A stretch of 64,000 nt of DNA from Dyadobacter sp. 676 (GCF_040448675.1 NZ_CP159289.1:6927001-6991000), one strand, 5' to 3'. Positions 16,665 through 26,754 are shown, numbered from the stretch's first letter. Program-made: numbers and translations. The notes: generated by a model from the letters alone, not told the origin.

Positions 16665-19600
16665 TCATTTCTTGACCATGGTCAAAGTCTTAACGCCCCG
16701 AACGGTCGTGAATTTCAGGAAGTAGGTGCCTGTGCGCAGTTTGGCAACGTTGAGTTTGAAACTTTCGCCTTCGGATTGCCCGCCCAGCATTTGGGTTCCC
16801 GCCGAGTTGATGAGCTGCCACTTGCCCGCCCCTTTCGGCAGTTTTACTTCCACAACATCTGCAACCGGATTGGGATACAGCACCGCGGTTGCGTCCGGTG
16901 TTGCCAGTTCGCGAATGGTCGAATAAGCGAACGTGCCATCCGTGTCAGTCATTTTCAGACGGTAGTACACGTTTGGTGCCAGTACTTCGTCCAATTGTGT
17001 GTCGGTGAAGCTGTAACGGCCCGGGAGCGATCCGGCTGAGGGTTTCACGGTGGCTATCGTATGGTAGTTCCGGCCGTCTTCGCTGCGCTGCAGTTCGAAG
17101 TGCGAAAAATTGACTTCTTCGACCGTTTGCCAACTCAGCAGGGCATCGTTTTCTAATAGCTGTGCCTTGAAATCGACTAATCTGACCGGGAAAGGCTTGT
17201 TTGTATTCGCCAGGTAAAAGGTAGAAAAGGCATCCGTTTTAAAACTGAAAACATACCCGCCGCCGGCCCAGGGCTCGACGGTCGTCGCGATGGCGCGGGC
17301 TGATCCTGAGATACCGCCGCTGCAACTGTTGGCACCGGTTGTAAATACCCCGATTTGCGTTACGTCTTTGATCGGCTCAACCTCCATATCGGCATTGTTG
17401 GCGGCCACGAGCGCATCGTATTCCTCCTGTTTCACATAAATCCTGACATCCACCTGACCGGAAGTTATGCTACCCGAAGGCGTCATTGTAAAATCCCTGC
17501 CCAGGAAATAACGCCCGTCCCGTTTCCTAACCGCGCCGCTGTGCGTGTATAACCAGCTTTTGACAGTGCCCAGGTTGTTGCCATTCGCTTTGATCTCGGC
17601 CACCGCTTCGTTGGAAGCGTCGGTAATTGCGAGCCATTCGTTGAAATTACCGGTGTCGACCGTGGAATTCGCCAGCGTCATACACGTGCCCGGCTTACCG
17701 GCCGATACAGGCGCCGGTACGGGTGTGAGTGTCATGTAGAAAGGGTTTATCCCGCTTTCAGTTGAAAGCCGGGCTTTTGTCTTCAAGGTTTTAGTTGCGG
17801 GGTCCCATTCGTAAACCCAGCCTCCTTCATAATTTCTCATGAAATACAGCTTGTCATTGTTGACCGTGATGTCGGCCATGAGACCATTGCCGATGTCAGC
17901 CAGCACGGTTACATCCTGGGTTGCCGGGTCTACTTCCAGCAGCGTCGATTGTGTGAGCCCGTACAGTTTATCACCGTAAACTGTAAACGAACCATACGGA
18001 TTCAGCCCCGTACTTGCCCTCAAATCCCGTAATTTCGTATAAACGTTCGTAGCAGGATCCCACTGGAAAACCGTGCCGGTGTAAAAAAACGCCGCCCCCC
18101 ATGGTCATACCGTAGAATTTACCATCCTTCCAGCAAAGGTTTCCAAACGGGTTTGCACCAGTAAGGAGCTCAAAATCGTATCGCTTTGTGTAGATATTGG
18201 TTTCCGGGTCCCATTCGAAGATCACGCCGCGGTTGGAAGCACCGCCGGTAGGGGTCATCCCAAAGAACTTACCATTTTTTTCGACCAGATTGGCATAAGG
18301 CCGACTACCGTTGCTGTACTCAAAATCCAGCTTCTTAGTGAATACGTTAGTCTTGTAGTCCAGTTCGAACAAGGTACCTGATCCATCCGCTCCTCCGGCC
18401 CAAGTCATACCGTACAGTTTTCCGTTCCGCAATACCATTTTACCGAACGGCTTGGTTCCCGTTTCTACGTTAAGCTCCTGCATTATTTTGTAAACCTTTG
18501 TCTCCGGGTCGAATTCAAAAATTACGCCCAGGTCGTGCTGGCCACCCTGGGAAGTCATGCCATAGAACTTGCCGTCGGCAAATGTGAGGCTCCCCATAGC
18601 CGCACGCCCGGTGGCCACATTGGTGGTGTATTGTCTGGTAAAAACGTTGGTCGCAATATCCCAGTTGAACACTTCGATCGATATGAAACCGTTGGCCGGA
18701 TTGGCTACCTGCACGCTTGAATACAACTTCCCCTGCCAGAGCGTAAACTTTCCCTGAAACATGCCGTTACCTTTGCTCAGAATAGCAGACCGGATGCTGA
18801 ACCCATTCGTAGCGGGGTCCCATTCGTACAAGAGCCCTGTACGGGTTTCCCCTCCTTTCGTAATCCCGTAAAACTTGTCGCCCACCAGGAGTGGTGCAAA
18901 AGCGTTGAACGGAGCGGTTCCGGCGTAAGGAAAATCAATCTTTTTCGTAATGGCATTCGTTGCCGGGTCCCATTCGAACAATGTGCCGGCCCCTGATGCT
19001 CCCCCGGCCGTGGTCGCGCCGTAGAGTTTGCCGTCTTTCGAAGTCATTTTGGCAAGGCAATTGTAGCCTGTCTCCGGCGAAAAAGCGGCCTGCGAAGTGA
19101 AGGTACCTGCAACAGGGTCCCATACTACCAGCTCCCCGTAGTTGGCACCGTCCGATTTGGTTATGCCGTAAAATTTGCCCTGAAACGGCTCCAACGGGCC
19201 AGCTGGTACGTGAGGACCGGGCTGTAAGGGACCATTTACATTCTCGACTTTTGAAAACAGAAAGGTCTCCGGGTCCCACTCGTACAGCGCATCGCTAAGG
19301 TACCCGTTGTCTGCCAAGGCAACGCCGTACAGCTTTCCGCCGAATCCGGTAATCCGCGACGTGCCCCACAGCAGGCGGTCTTTCGCAAGGTTGGCGAAAT
19401 CGCTCCGTTTCGAATAAACCTTATTGATGAGATCGTACTCGAAAATAACCCCTTGCTCATTGATTCCGCCCTCGGAGGTAGTCCCGTAAAGCTTATCGTC
19501 GATGATGACCATCGTCCCGCCAGGGTTGTTGCCCGTTTCGCGCCTGAAATTGTGCAAAATGGTATACTCATCAGTCACCGGGTTCCACTTGAACAGGATG

Positions 19601-19887
19601 CCCTTGAATACCGCATTGCCCACATCGGCCTCCAACGCCGTCGCATATAGTTCACCGTTGTATTCGGTAAATTGCCCCATTGAAACGGCTTTACGCGGCA
19701 CACTGAAATTGAATTGCGCGAGCGGTTTGGTACCGTCTGTCGCCGTATTGAAAATAGTACCCAGGTTGTCGCTTCCGGCCGACGTACTTACGCCCCATAG
19801 CTGATTAATTCCTTGTGCATGTGCGTAAAGAACGGCAATGACGCATAAGAAGGCAAAGGGTATGCCTTTCATGTAGTAAGTTTTCAT
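16665..19887 (-). pseudogene. Secreted GloVer-repeat protein with T9SS tail, frameshifted in the middle
   Basis: A signal peptide (FAFLCVIAVLYAHAQ) is followed by about a dozen repeats of roughly 50-60 residues built on G-K-L/F-Y-G-x-T-x-x-G-G and F-E-W-D-P-x-T-N. This is the pattern of 'tandem repeat GloVer' extracellular proteins, probably a propeller-like fold. At the seven-base A run 18083-18089 the frame slips after GKFYGMTMGGG. The first frame ends at 17971; the second (from about 18080) restores GTVFQWDPATNVYTKLRDL and runs to a C-terminal T9SS tail (AVLYPNPVADVVEV, then KLRTGTYFLKF) at 16665. Removing one base gives one 1073-residue protein. The function is unknown; cell-surface display is inferred from the tail. 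Confidence 0.85.
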
Positions 19888-20057
19888 GAATTGTAGAATA
19901 ACGTTGAGTTTGCGTAAATATAGGCCTAATTTGTAAAACGGCAGTCACAGATTAAACGCAAATATTGTACGCAGGGATTTGAAGGAAATCTCGTGAAGAT
20001 TCCGTCGGCGTGCACTCCCTCAGAATGCACGCCGGCCCGAATTCCGGCGGAGGCCTA

Positions 20058-20417
20058 TTATATGAAGAATTGCTCCGAGATAATTTTTCCGTCCGCCACG
20101 GTGTACACGCAGAGTTCGGTTAGTTTCTCACGATCCCGGTTTTTCATTTTCATGTCCATCGTCAGGACGAAGCAAAACGAATTGCCGGCAATTAAGGGCT
20201 CGGAAACGGTGGTGCCATGCCGGGATTCCACCATGGCGCTAAACTTCCTGTCCTTAGCCGTCATGGCTTTCAGGCCTTTGGTTTCTTTATCGAAGCCGGG
20301 AAATTCGAATGGTTCGGTGCTCACTGCGTTATCCGCATACAACTCTTCCAGGGCCTGGGTAAATTGTTCTTTACGGCAATAATCCGCCAAACGAGTTGCA
20401 ATTTGCTCGATTGTCAT
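20058..20417 (-). CDS. NTF2-like (SnoaL-type) family protein
   Basis: This 119-residue protein has the compact cone fold pattern of the NTF2/SnoaL superfamily: an N-terminal helix with IATRLADYCRKEQFTQALEE, LYADNAVSTEPF, a GLKAMTAK helix, and beta strands ending in LCVYTVADGKIISEQFF. There is no signal peptide. Members include small enzymes and ligand-binding proteins; no catalytic residue can be assigned from sequence alone. It is separated by 88 bases from the reductase gene on the same strand. Confidence 0.8.
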   Translation of the reverse strand: MTIEQIATRLADYCRKEQFTQALEELYADNAVSTEPFEFPGFDKETKGLKAMTAKDRKFSAMVESRHGTTVSEPLIAGNSFCFVLTMDMKMKNRDREKLTELCVYTVADGKIISEQFFI

Positions 20418-20505
20418 AACTATCTGGATTTGGAGATAAATAACATTGATATTAACGCGCTTTTTATAAATCGTTGTGCAATCGTCAACCGGCGACAGGT
20501 ATCTC

Positions 20506-21081
20506 TCAGGATGATTTCTTCAGGGAGCCAAGGTGCTTGTAGGTATTGATCAGCAGACCCGTGGGCGTGGTCCTGGAATCAACAAAAGCCAGCTCGCGGG
20601 CGTCGACACTGTCGGACAACAGGCGTTTTCCCTTGCCCAGCAAAACCGGGTAGGTAATGAGCACCACCTCGTCGGCCAGTTCCTGATCGAGCAACACCGG
20701 CGTCAGCGTCGAACTTCCTACCACGATGAGGTCGGGGCCTTCCGTAGACTTAAGTTTGCGAATGGCCTCCGTAACGTCCCCGCTCAAACTCGCCACCGGC
20801 CCCCATTCGAGACTGCCGGGCCTATGGGTGACGATGTATTTCGTTGCCGCGTTGATAGCATTTGCCATTGGAAAATCTCCGGCATTGGGCCAAAAACCAC
20901 TAAATATATCGTACGTGTGCCGGGCAAGCAGCAGGTCGAAGTTCGGCCCGTAGGCCTCCAATAGCATTGCCGCCCCGGCGGGGCTTCTGTACGGCGTTGT
21001 CCAGGCGCCATAAGCATAGTCTCCGTCGTGTTCTATCACACCGTCAAGCGAGATATGCTCGAAAATTCTGATCTTCCTCAT
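20506..21081 (-). CDS. Dihydrofolate reductase-family (RibD C-terminal-like) protein
   Basis: The 191-residue protein opens with KIRIFEHISLDGVIEHDGDY and has LLLARHTYDIFSGFWPNAGD in the middle. PDLIVVGSSTLTPVLLDQEL and YPVLLGKGKRLL come at the end. This is the pattern of the DHFR/RibD-C superfamily, NADPH-dependent reductases of unknown substrate that are common as single genes in Bacteroidota. A second, distinct copy of the family lies at 25027-25593. No operon partner is obvious except the NTF2-like gene downstream. Confidence 0.87.
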   Translation of the reverse strand: MRKIRIFEHISLDGVIEHDGDYAYGAWTTPYRSPAGAAMLLEAYGPNFDLLLARHTYDIFSGFWPNAGDFPMANAINAATKYIVTHRPGSLEWGPVASLSGDVTEAIRKLKSTEGPDLIVVGSSTLTPVLLDQELADEVVLITYPVLLGKGKRLLSDSVDARELAFVDSRTTPTGLLINTYKHLGSLKKSS

Positions 21082-21162
21082 TTTTTTGTCGTTTAATTTT
21101 TGTCAAATTAGGCACGACGAAGCGCACCCATGCGGTGTAAGTGCGACAATATGCGGGTGTTT

Positions 21163-21205
21163 TTCACCGTCTCCCTGCCCGAAAACCGGGCACGGCGGCG
21201 GTGAA
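21163..21205. other. Imperfect stem-loop in a 306-base intergenic region
   Basis: Between the divergent reductase (21081, minus) and DUF4136 (21388, plus) genes, TTCACCG (21163-21169) pairs with CGGTGAA (21199-21205). Inside it TGCCCG (21176-21181) pairs with CGGGCA (21187-21192). Neither side has a T tract, so it is not a good terminator. It might be a regulatory element or chance. The rest of 21082-21387 shows no gene. Confidence 0.3.
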
Positions 21206-21387
21206 GAATGTTGCCATTAGCCGGTCGGCCGCAGTACTACGCCACGCGCGTTTTAACACCTTCATTTTTGCGAAAATTGCAACTAAATTTCCTCATTTTG
21301 CGTTCTTGCTGACGGCAAATTTCAGCCATAACAAACTATGAATTCACCCCGGTCCTGACCGGGCCGGATAAAACCGTTAATAGTGTT

Positions 21388-21957
21388 ATGAAAACCGAGT
21401 TCTTGAAATGGCAGTTGTGGGCAGCGACGTTTTTTATAGCGCTAACGATCGCGGCCTGCAGTCGCGGACCACAGGTTGGTTTTGACCGTGATCCTTCCGT
21501 CAACCTCAAAAATTTCAGCACCTTTAAGGTAGAGGCCGAAAAAGGAGTTGCTAACGACCCGGTACTGGGCAGCGAACTCAATCAACGGAGAATGGCTAAC
21601 GCCGTAATCGACGCGATGAAAGCCAAGGGATACGTGCTCGACGAGAAACGGCCGCAGATTGTCGTGAGATTCAAAATGGATGTACGCGACCGTCAGGAAA
21701 TCCGAAGCAATTATCCTTACTATCGCTGGTGGTGGTTTCCTCCGATGTACGACGTGAGCACTTACAATTATCAGGAAGGCAGGCTGATCGTGAACATCTA
21801 CCAGGCCGATACCGACCGGATGATCTGGCAGGGATGGCTTTCCGGCGAGGTAAAACAAGCACGCAAAAAGGATTCTCCCGACGAGAATGCAAAGAGTCTC
21901 GTAGCCGAAATCCTGCGATCCTTCCCCGAGTCGGCCGGCGCGATCGGACATATTTAA
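21388..21957 (+). CDS. DUF4136 domain lipoprotein
   Basis: The 189-residue protein has a lipoprotein signal (FFIALTIAAC, then SRGPQVG). The DUF4136 pattern follows: FDRDPSVNLKNFSTFKVE, NAVIDAMKAKGYVLDEKRPQ, IVVRFKMDVRDR, an aromatic stretch YYRWWWFPP, and the closing GRLIVNIYQADTDRMIWQG. DUF4136 proteins are envelope lipoproteins of unknown role. A clear terminator 64 bases downstream suggests a monocistronic unit. Confidence 0.88.
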   Translation: MKTEFLKWQLWAATFFIALTIAACSRGPQVGFDRDPSVNLKNFSTFKVEAEKGVANDPVLGSELNQRRMANAVIDAMKAKGYVLDEKRPQIVVRFKMDVRDRQEIRSNYPYYRWWWFPPMYDVSTYNYQEGRLIVNIYQADTDRMIWQGWLSGEVKQARKKDSPDENAKSLVAEILRSFPESAGAIGHI

Positions 21958-22020
21958 CATCGTCGGGCGCTTATCCCGGCAACACCGTCAAAGCTGAAAT
22001 CATCGGGAAGCGAAGATTAA

Positions 22021-22054
22021 AACAAAGCCTGGCAGCAATGTCAGGCTTTGTTTT
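22021..22054 (+). terminator. Intrinsic terminator after the DUF4136 gene
   Basis: A perfect 11-bp stem (AACAAAGCCTG, 22021-22031, against CAGGCTTTGTT, 22042-22052) with a 10-base loop ends in a T-rich 3' arm and two further T. It is the natural stop for the DUF4136 transcript. The remaining bases up to 22321 contain no gene that I can support. Confidence 0.85.
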
Positions 22055-22321
22055 CACATAACAGCTGCAACAAATTAGCTCACGGCAAAAGAGACACGGC
22101 TGATATTCAAAAAGCCTCAGCAATCGATCGGGACAATTCGTTTACCAGAAAGCTTTAAAGAATTCGCATCAGATTACAAGCCCGGCTTACGAACCGCACT
22201 GCTTGCCGCTTAGAAGTTTGAAAATATCAAATATCTTAGTCAATATTTCACCGGGTATAAAAATGGCGGATATTTTGACCTGGTTTGGCTACAAAAGTTT
22301 CTGAATTAAACAGATAAACAC

Positions 22322-22774
22322 ATGACCGGCAACAAACTACTGAGAATGGACAATATCGGCATCGTCGTGGAGTCCCTGGACGATGCCATTTCGTTTTTTA
22401 CAGAACTTGGAATGAATCTCGAAGGACGGGCAACAATCGAAGGGGAATGGTCCGGACGTGTGACGGGTCTGACCTCACAGCGTGTAGAAATCGCCATGAT
22501 GGTTACCCCGGATGGTCACAGCCGGCTCGAATTATCGAAATTCCTCGCTCCTCCCATAGCATCGGATCATCGGAACGCACCGGTGAATGCGTTCGGGTAC
22601 CTCCGGGTCATGTTCGCCGTGGCGGACATCGATGAAATGGTGGCCAGGCTTTCCAGGCATGGCGCCCGGTTGGTTGGCGAAATAGTTCAATATGAGAACT
22701 CGTACAAGCTCTGCTATATCAGGGGTGTGGAAGGCATTCTTATCGGGCTGGCGGAGGAAATCGGCAAGCATTAA
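22322..22774 (+). CDS. VOC (glyoxalase/bleomycin-resistance) family protein
   Basis: In 150 residues there are two beta-alpha-beta-beta-beta units of the vicinal oxygen chelate fold: LLRMDNIGIVVESLDDAISF with EIAMMVTPDGHSRLELSKF, and NAFGYLRVMFAVADIDEMVA with GIEGILIGLAEE-like sequence at the end. VOC enzymes bind a divalent metal and act on small thiol or aromatic substrates or confer resistance; the substrate is not predictable here. It is a single gene, with the neighbouring gene facing it from the minus strand. Confidence 0.87.
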   Translation: MTGNKLLRMDNIGIVVESLDDAISFFTELGMNLEGRATIEGEWSGRVTGLTSQRVEIAMMVTPDGHSRLELSKFLAPPIASDHRNAPVNAFGYLRVMFAVADIDEMVARLSRHGARLVGEIVQYENSYKLCYIRGVEGILIGLAEEIGKH

Positions 22775-22804
22775 AATTTGATTCACAGCGCCTCCGGCTG
22801 AACC

Positions 22805-23665
22805 TCAATACCTGAAACTGATTTCAGACTCGTTGCCTGCCTGGGGATATTCGGGATAGCGGACGGTTATTTTCAATCGTTGTAATTTTTTGTCTTTTAT
22901 CTGAAACTCCTGCGTTGTGATCCGGTCCGTTTTGAATGTACCCTCCTTGCCGGGCACTTTGTAAGTGAGCCTGAGTGGCAGCCGCCCCTTCATAGCATAC
23001 AATACGGGAAAATTGTATACGGCGTAATCCGGGTTCGCAAAGTCGTCGATAAAAATCCAGGGATCGTAGTCGAACTCCGCAGAATAGGCTTTAAGAGTAG
23101 TAAGCGTCTGATAACCGTTCGATTGCTCCGTGCGTATTTGAACGAGCTCGCCGGCTTTGTCATATTCATAGTGGTGCACGACGTCCAGCCGGGTGCCCGC
23201 GGGCGTGATCTGGTAGCGTTCCAGCTTCTGGACGACGCCCGCATCGTCGTAAAGGAAAACGAGCTTCTGCGCGTTGTCATAGGGTCCCGCATTCTTTTTC
23301 ACCAGTTGGACCGTTTTAAGCCTGCCTTTACTGTCATACGCATAGACCTTCTTCGACAAAGAACCTGCCACATCGATGCCGGAGAGTATTAGCCCCTCAT
23401 ATTGGTGCGTTTTCAGTTCGGTTCGGCCGTTGGAGGCCGAATAACGGATGTAGTCTATGGCGCTGTCGGCCCGATAGTTAATCGAGGCTTTGTAGTCAAA
23501 TGTCTCCCAATGGATTTCCCGGATCAAATGCCCGGATTTCCGCACCGTTTGATCCGGCACAGGCTGAGGCTCGGGATCGGGCCGCCTGTCTTTGGAACAG
23601 GCGATCAGAAAAAGTAAAGCGACCTGCATCAAAGCAGTAAGCACGCGTTCGTACACGATTTTCAT
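22805..23665 (-). CDS. Hypothetical lipoprotein with YD-like repeats
   Basis: Starting at ATG 23665, a lipobox (ALLFLIAC, then SKDRRPDPEPQP) marks an exported lipoprotein of 286 residues. The mature part contains short tandem strand motifs such as KVYAYDSKGRLKTVQLV, KLVFLYDDAGVVQKLERY and HYEYDKAGELVQIRTEQ, which resemble the YD/RHS-type repeats of secreted beta-sheet proteins. The frame is open upstream to 23725, but only the internal start gives a signal peptide. No function can be assigned. Confidence 0.75.
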   Translation of the reverse strand: MKIVYERVLTALMQVALLFLIACSKDRRPDPEPQPVPDQTVRKSGHLIREIHWETFDYKASINYRADSAIDYIRYSASNGRTELKTHQYEGLILSGIDVAGSLSKKVYAYDSKGRLKTVQLVKKNAGPYDNAQKLVFLYDDAGVVQKLERYQITPAGTRLDVVHHYEYDKAGELVQIRTEQSNGYQTLTTLKAYSAEFDYDPWIFIDDFANPDYAVYNFPVLYAMKGRLPLRLTYKVPGKEGTFKTDRITTQEFQIKDKKLQRLKITVRYPEYPQAGNESEISFRY

Positions 23666-23912
23666 GGCGTGAAAAATGGAGTTGAAGTAAGAACGAACGG
23701 GATGCGACGCTGAAAGTACCGGCAAGTATATTCGTTTGCCACAGATGTGTCAACTTTTGGAGACAGACAGCACATTTCAGAAGACGAACGGCAAGCCCGA
23801 TTTTCATGCCGCGCATCGTCGGGCACTTGCCATTATTCGACATTGCCTCACTCTAGTCGATTCCGGTACGGTGAGTCAATCCCGCTAAAATTCACCCACA
23901 TTCAGTCCCCTT

Positions 23913-24896
23913 CTAATCCAGGACCGCTTGCCTGTTGTATTTGTTACGATAGTCGGCGGGCGTGAGGCCTGTGATCTTTTTGAATACATCGCGGAAAGTT
24001 TTTGTGTCGGTATAGCCCACTTCGTACATCACTTCGCTCACATTCATCTTGCCGGATTCCAGCTTTCTTTTCGCGGCTTCTACTTTCACCCGCTGTACAT
24101 ATTCATTCACGGTATTGTTGGTGAATTTCAGGAAACGGCGTTGAAGGCTCCGCCTGCTGATCGCGAACCTGTCGGCCAGTTGGTCGATGGTGATTTTATC
24201 GAGGTAATTCTGCTCGATGAAATTCTGTGCATTTTTAACGTCTTCGTCGATATGGTCTTTTTGCCCTTCGAAAATAATAAAGGGCGACTGGCTCGGCTTA
24301 TCGATATCGATCACAAAACTCTTGGCAATCCGGACGGCCATTTCGCGGCCCGCATATTTCTCGATCAGGTGTACCAGCAGGTTCAGGTACGAGAATGCGC
24401 CTCCGCTGGTGTACAAGCCGTCCTGGTCCGAGATAATCTTTGAAGGGATCAGATTGGCTTTGGGATACGTTCTTTTGAATTCGTCGGCCAGCATCCAATG
24501 GGTGGTGCAGGGCTTCCCGTCCAGTAAGCCGGTGGCCGCGAGCAGGAAAGCCCCGATACAGAGGCCGGCGACTTCCGCACCCTGGTTGTACTGCCGGATT
24601 ATCCATGGAATGAAATCCTTATTCATTTCGGCCGCTTCCGCCTGGTCGCCTTGCATGGAAGGAATGATGATCAGGTCGGTTTTGCCGACGTCCGTTATCA
24701 GTACGTCGGGTGCGATGGTGAACAGGCCATTCCGCTGCGGTACCTGATGTGCCAATCCTACCAGCTGGATCCGGAAGAGCGGGCCCTGCCCTTTTTTCTG
24801 CCTGATTACATTGACCTCCGATAAAATCTGCAGACTGCCCTCGATGTTGACGAGGCTGCTTTGCCCCAACGGTACGATGATCGAAATATGCTTCAT
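23913..24896 (-). CDS. GlxA-type transcriptional regulator (DJ-1/PfpI domain plus AraC HTH)
   Basis: This 327-residue protein combines an N-terminal DJ-1/PfpI (class I glutamine amidotransferase-like) domain with a C-terminal AraC helix-turn-helix. The DJ-1 part includes TDLIIIPSMQGDQAE-like sequence, GLCIGAFLLAATGLLDGKPC and the helix MDKSTHW-type ADEFKRTYP. The AraC part begins at ITIDQLADRFAISRRSLQRR and ends with DTKTFRDVFKKITGLTPADY. The Cys in GLCIGAF sits at the nucleophile elbow. Divergent placement 130 bases from a reductase gene makes that gene a plausible target. Confidence 0.92.
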   Translation of the reverse strand: MKHISIIVPLGQSSLVNIEGSLQILSEVNVIRQKKGQGPLFRIQLVGLAHQVPQRNGLFTIAPDVLITDVGKTDLIIIPSMQGDQAEAAEMNKDFIPWIIRQYNQGAEVAGLCIGAFLLAATGLLDGKPCTTHWMLADEFKRTYPKANLIPSKIISDQDGLYTSGGAFSYLNLLVHLIEKYAGREMAVRIAKSFVIDIDKPSQSPFIIFEGQKDHIDEDVKNAQNFIEQNYLDKITIDQLADRFAISRRSLQRRFLKFTNNTVNEYVQRVKVEAAKRKLESGKMNVSEVMYEVGYTDTKTFRDVFKKITGLTPADYRNKYNRQAVLD

Positions 24897-24975
24897 AACA
24901 AGTTTTCAAATAGTTGGCATCATACCCCCCCTTTGATTGTCACTAAACCCTATAAATAGTCCTTTGTGCCGGCGA

Positions 24976-24983
24976 TAGTTTTG
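24976..24983 (+). promoter_or_regulatory. Candidate -7 promoter box for the reductase gene
   Basis: TAGTTTTG matches the Bacteroidota -7 consensus TAnnTTTG and lies 44 bases before the ATG at 25027. No TTTG is present at the ideal -33 spacing, so only half of the promoter is supported. The same gap should also hold the GlxA-type regulator's promoter and operator, which were not identified. Confidence 0.4.
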
Positions 24984-25026
24984 TACATTGGAAATTATAA
25001 TTCAAAACAAACAAAATACTATCAAA

Positions 25027-25593
25027 ATGAGAAAGCTGGTTTTATTTGCGCACATGTCCCTCGACGGTTTTGCCGGTGACATAAATGGTGGCCTCGATTT
25101 CCTGTCTTACAACGATGAGCTGCAACAATTCGCCGAGGAGCTGGTCAAAACCGTCGGTGCTCCGGTATATGGCAAAAACACCTACCATTTAATGGAAGGC
25201 TACTGGCCTACCGTCCTGAACAACCCGAACGCAAGCAGGCACGCACTTCAGCATGCGCGATGGGTGCAGGATATCCCCAAAATAGTTTTCTCGACAACCC
25301 TGACCAGTGCCTACTGGAATAATACCACATTGATCAAAAGCAACGTGGAGGAGGAGGTAAACAAGCTGAAACAACAGCCCGGCAAAGACCTCGTGATATT
25401 CGGGAGCCCGGGGCTTGCCAAAAGCCTGATGAATCTCGGACTGATAGACGAGTACAAACTGAGCCTTCACCCGGTGATATTGGGAAAAGGGATCAGTTTG
25501 TTCGACAGCAATACGCAGATGAGCAAATTGAAATTGCAGGAGTCGAAAACGCTTGGCTCCGGCGTCGTTACATTGCATTACACGAATCGCTGA
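25027..25593 (+). CDS. Dihydrofolate reductase-family (RibD C-terminal-like) protein
   Basis: The 188-residue protein begins MRKLVLFAHMSLDGFAGDIN. It has TVGAPVYGKNTYHLMEGYWP, GKDLVIFGSPGLAKSLMNLG and HPVILGKGISLF, the conserved order of the DHFR/RibD-C superfamily. ATG 25027 is chosen over the upstream in-frame start at 24988 because it places the first beta strand at residue 3, as in relatives. It probably reduces a small substrate with NADPH. The divergent GlxA-type regulator is the likely controller. Confidence 0.88.
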   Translation: MRKLVLFAHMSLDGFAGDINGGLDFLSYNDELQQFAEELVKTVGAPVYGKNTYHLMEGYWPTVLNNPNASRHALQHARWVQDIPKIVFSTTLTSAYWNNTTLIKSNVEEEVNKLKQQPGKDLVIFGSPGLAKSLMNLGLIDEYKLSLHPVILGKGISLFDSNTQMSKLKLQESKTLGSGVVTLHYTNR

Positions 25594-25690
25594 CCGGCTA
25601 TTCGAAGTCCGGCCAGTCGGCGATTTCCGCGGTGCCAGATTATTGGTACCGGGCAAATTTTTGACCGGCCGGCCCGGATCGCCTTTCTTC

Positions 25691-26684
25691 TTACTTCAAT
25701 AACCCCGCAACGGTGTCCAGCCCGGCACCTTCGGCGACGACGTAATCAGGCTGAATGCCGGTCCCTTCCCAGGTCTCGCCTGTACCGGGACGTGTGGGTG
25801 CGCCGGTGGAAACGGAAATAAACAGGTGCTGATTGACCGGGTACCACGAGTTCATAAATGCGGCGCCGGCGGAACGCTGTCCGACGATTTTTGCACGACC
25901 ATGTTTTTGCAATGCAAACGCAAATGCCTCCGCGGCCGAGGCGGTGTGCCGGTTAACTAATATGTACAAAGGTTTTTCATAGCGGGGTTCCAGCAGCCAG
26001 TCGACCGTCATATCGCTGCGACTGCTTCCGTTTCTCGTTTTGAATTCCAGCAAAGATGTCTGTGCAGGAAGAAAGAAGCTTTCGAGAACGCTGCCGACGG
26101 CGCTGCCCCCGCCCCCATTGTTTTGCAAATCGATAACCAGCGCCTTGCTGTTGGCTACAAAACGCATTGCTGCAAACAAGATGGGCAGACTTTTGGCCGA
26201 GATATTGATTTCCGAAATTTTAAGGTAGCCGATGTTGTCTTCCAGGACTTTTACTTCACGAAAGCCGAAATTCCGTTCAACGGCTTCCTTCGAGTCGAAA
26301 AAGGGATTATATCTGCTGTTTGGAGTCGTAGAATCGGAGCGATTTTGCCGGGGGGTTTTGCAAGCCCTTAACGGTCTTCGGGTCGTACCGGACATACAAG
26401 TGTCCGTCGTTGCTAAACTGTTGCAGGCTCTTTGAGATGGCCTCGGCCAGCTCATTCCAGCTTTTAGCGTTGTTAAACCTGCCCTGGCCGTGAACCGTTT
26501 TGAGATGTTGTGCTATTTTTCGCCCCTTTTCGGAAAAAACATAGGCGGTATCGATGGTTTCGGCCATAACGCTGATGGCCGCTTCCACTTCCTTCGGTGG
26601 CAAGCTTTGCGGTAATGCCGGTTGAAAGCATAGGATGGAAACTATTATGCTAACATAAACCCGGACTGACGTGATTCGTAACAT
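25691..26684 (-). pseudogene. S41 family peptidase (C-terminal processing protease-like), frameshifted
   Basis: A signal peptide (VSIIVSILCFQPALPQ) is followed by an N-terminal S41 helical domain (EVEAAISVMAETIDTAYVFS) up to VKGLQNP. At the six-base G run 26350-26355 the frame slips; the first frame stops at 26307. One base fewer joins it to SRYNPFFDSKEAVERNFGF and the protease domain (ALVIDLQNNGGG, then NRHTASAAEAFAFALQ with the nucleophile Ser, and KIVGQRSAGAAF) ending at 25691. The repaired length is 330 residues. Relatives are exported serine proteases or interphotoreceptor-retinoid-binding-like proteins. As written, the first frame has no catalytic domain. Confidence 0.85.
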
Positions 26685-26685
26685 A

Positions 26686-26733
26686 TGCTGGTCGATTGGT
26701 TTGAAAGCAAAGTTCCTCCCGTTTCGACCAGCA
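26686..26733. repeat. 10-bp inverted repeat in the S41 protease leader
   Basis: TGCTGGTCGA (26686-26695) is repeated inverted as TCGACCAGCA (26724-26733), exact over 10 bases with a 28-base spacer. It begins one base upstream of the protease start codon and ends 21 bases before the AraC stop. No T tract follows in either direction. It could be an operator or a leader hairpin covering the ribosome-binding region. Confidence 0.45.
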
Positions 26734-26754
26734 AAATTGAATCAGATTAGCCTG

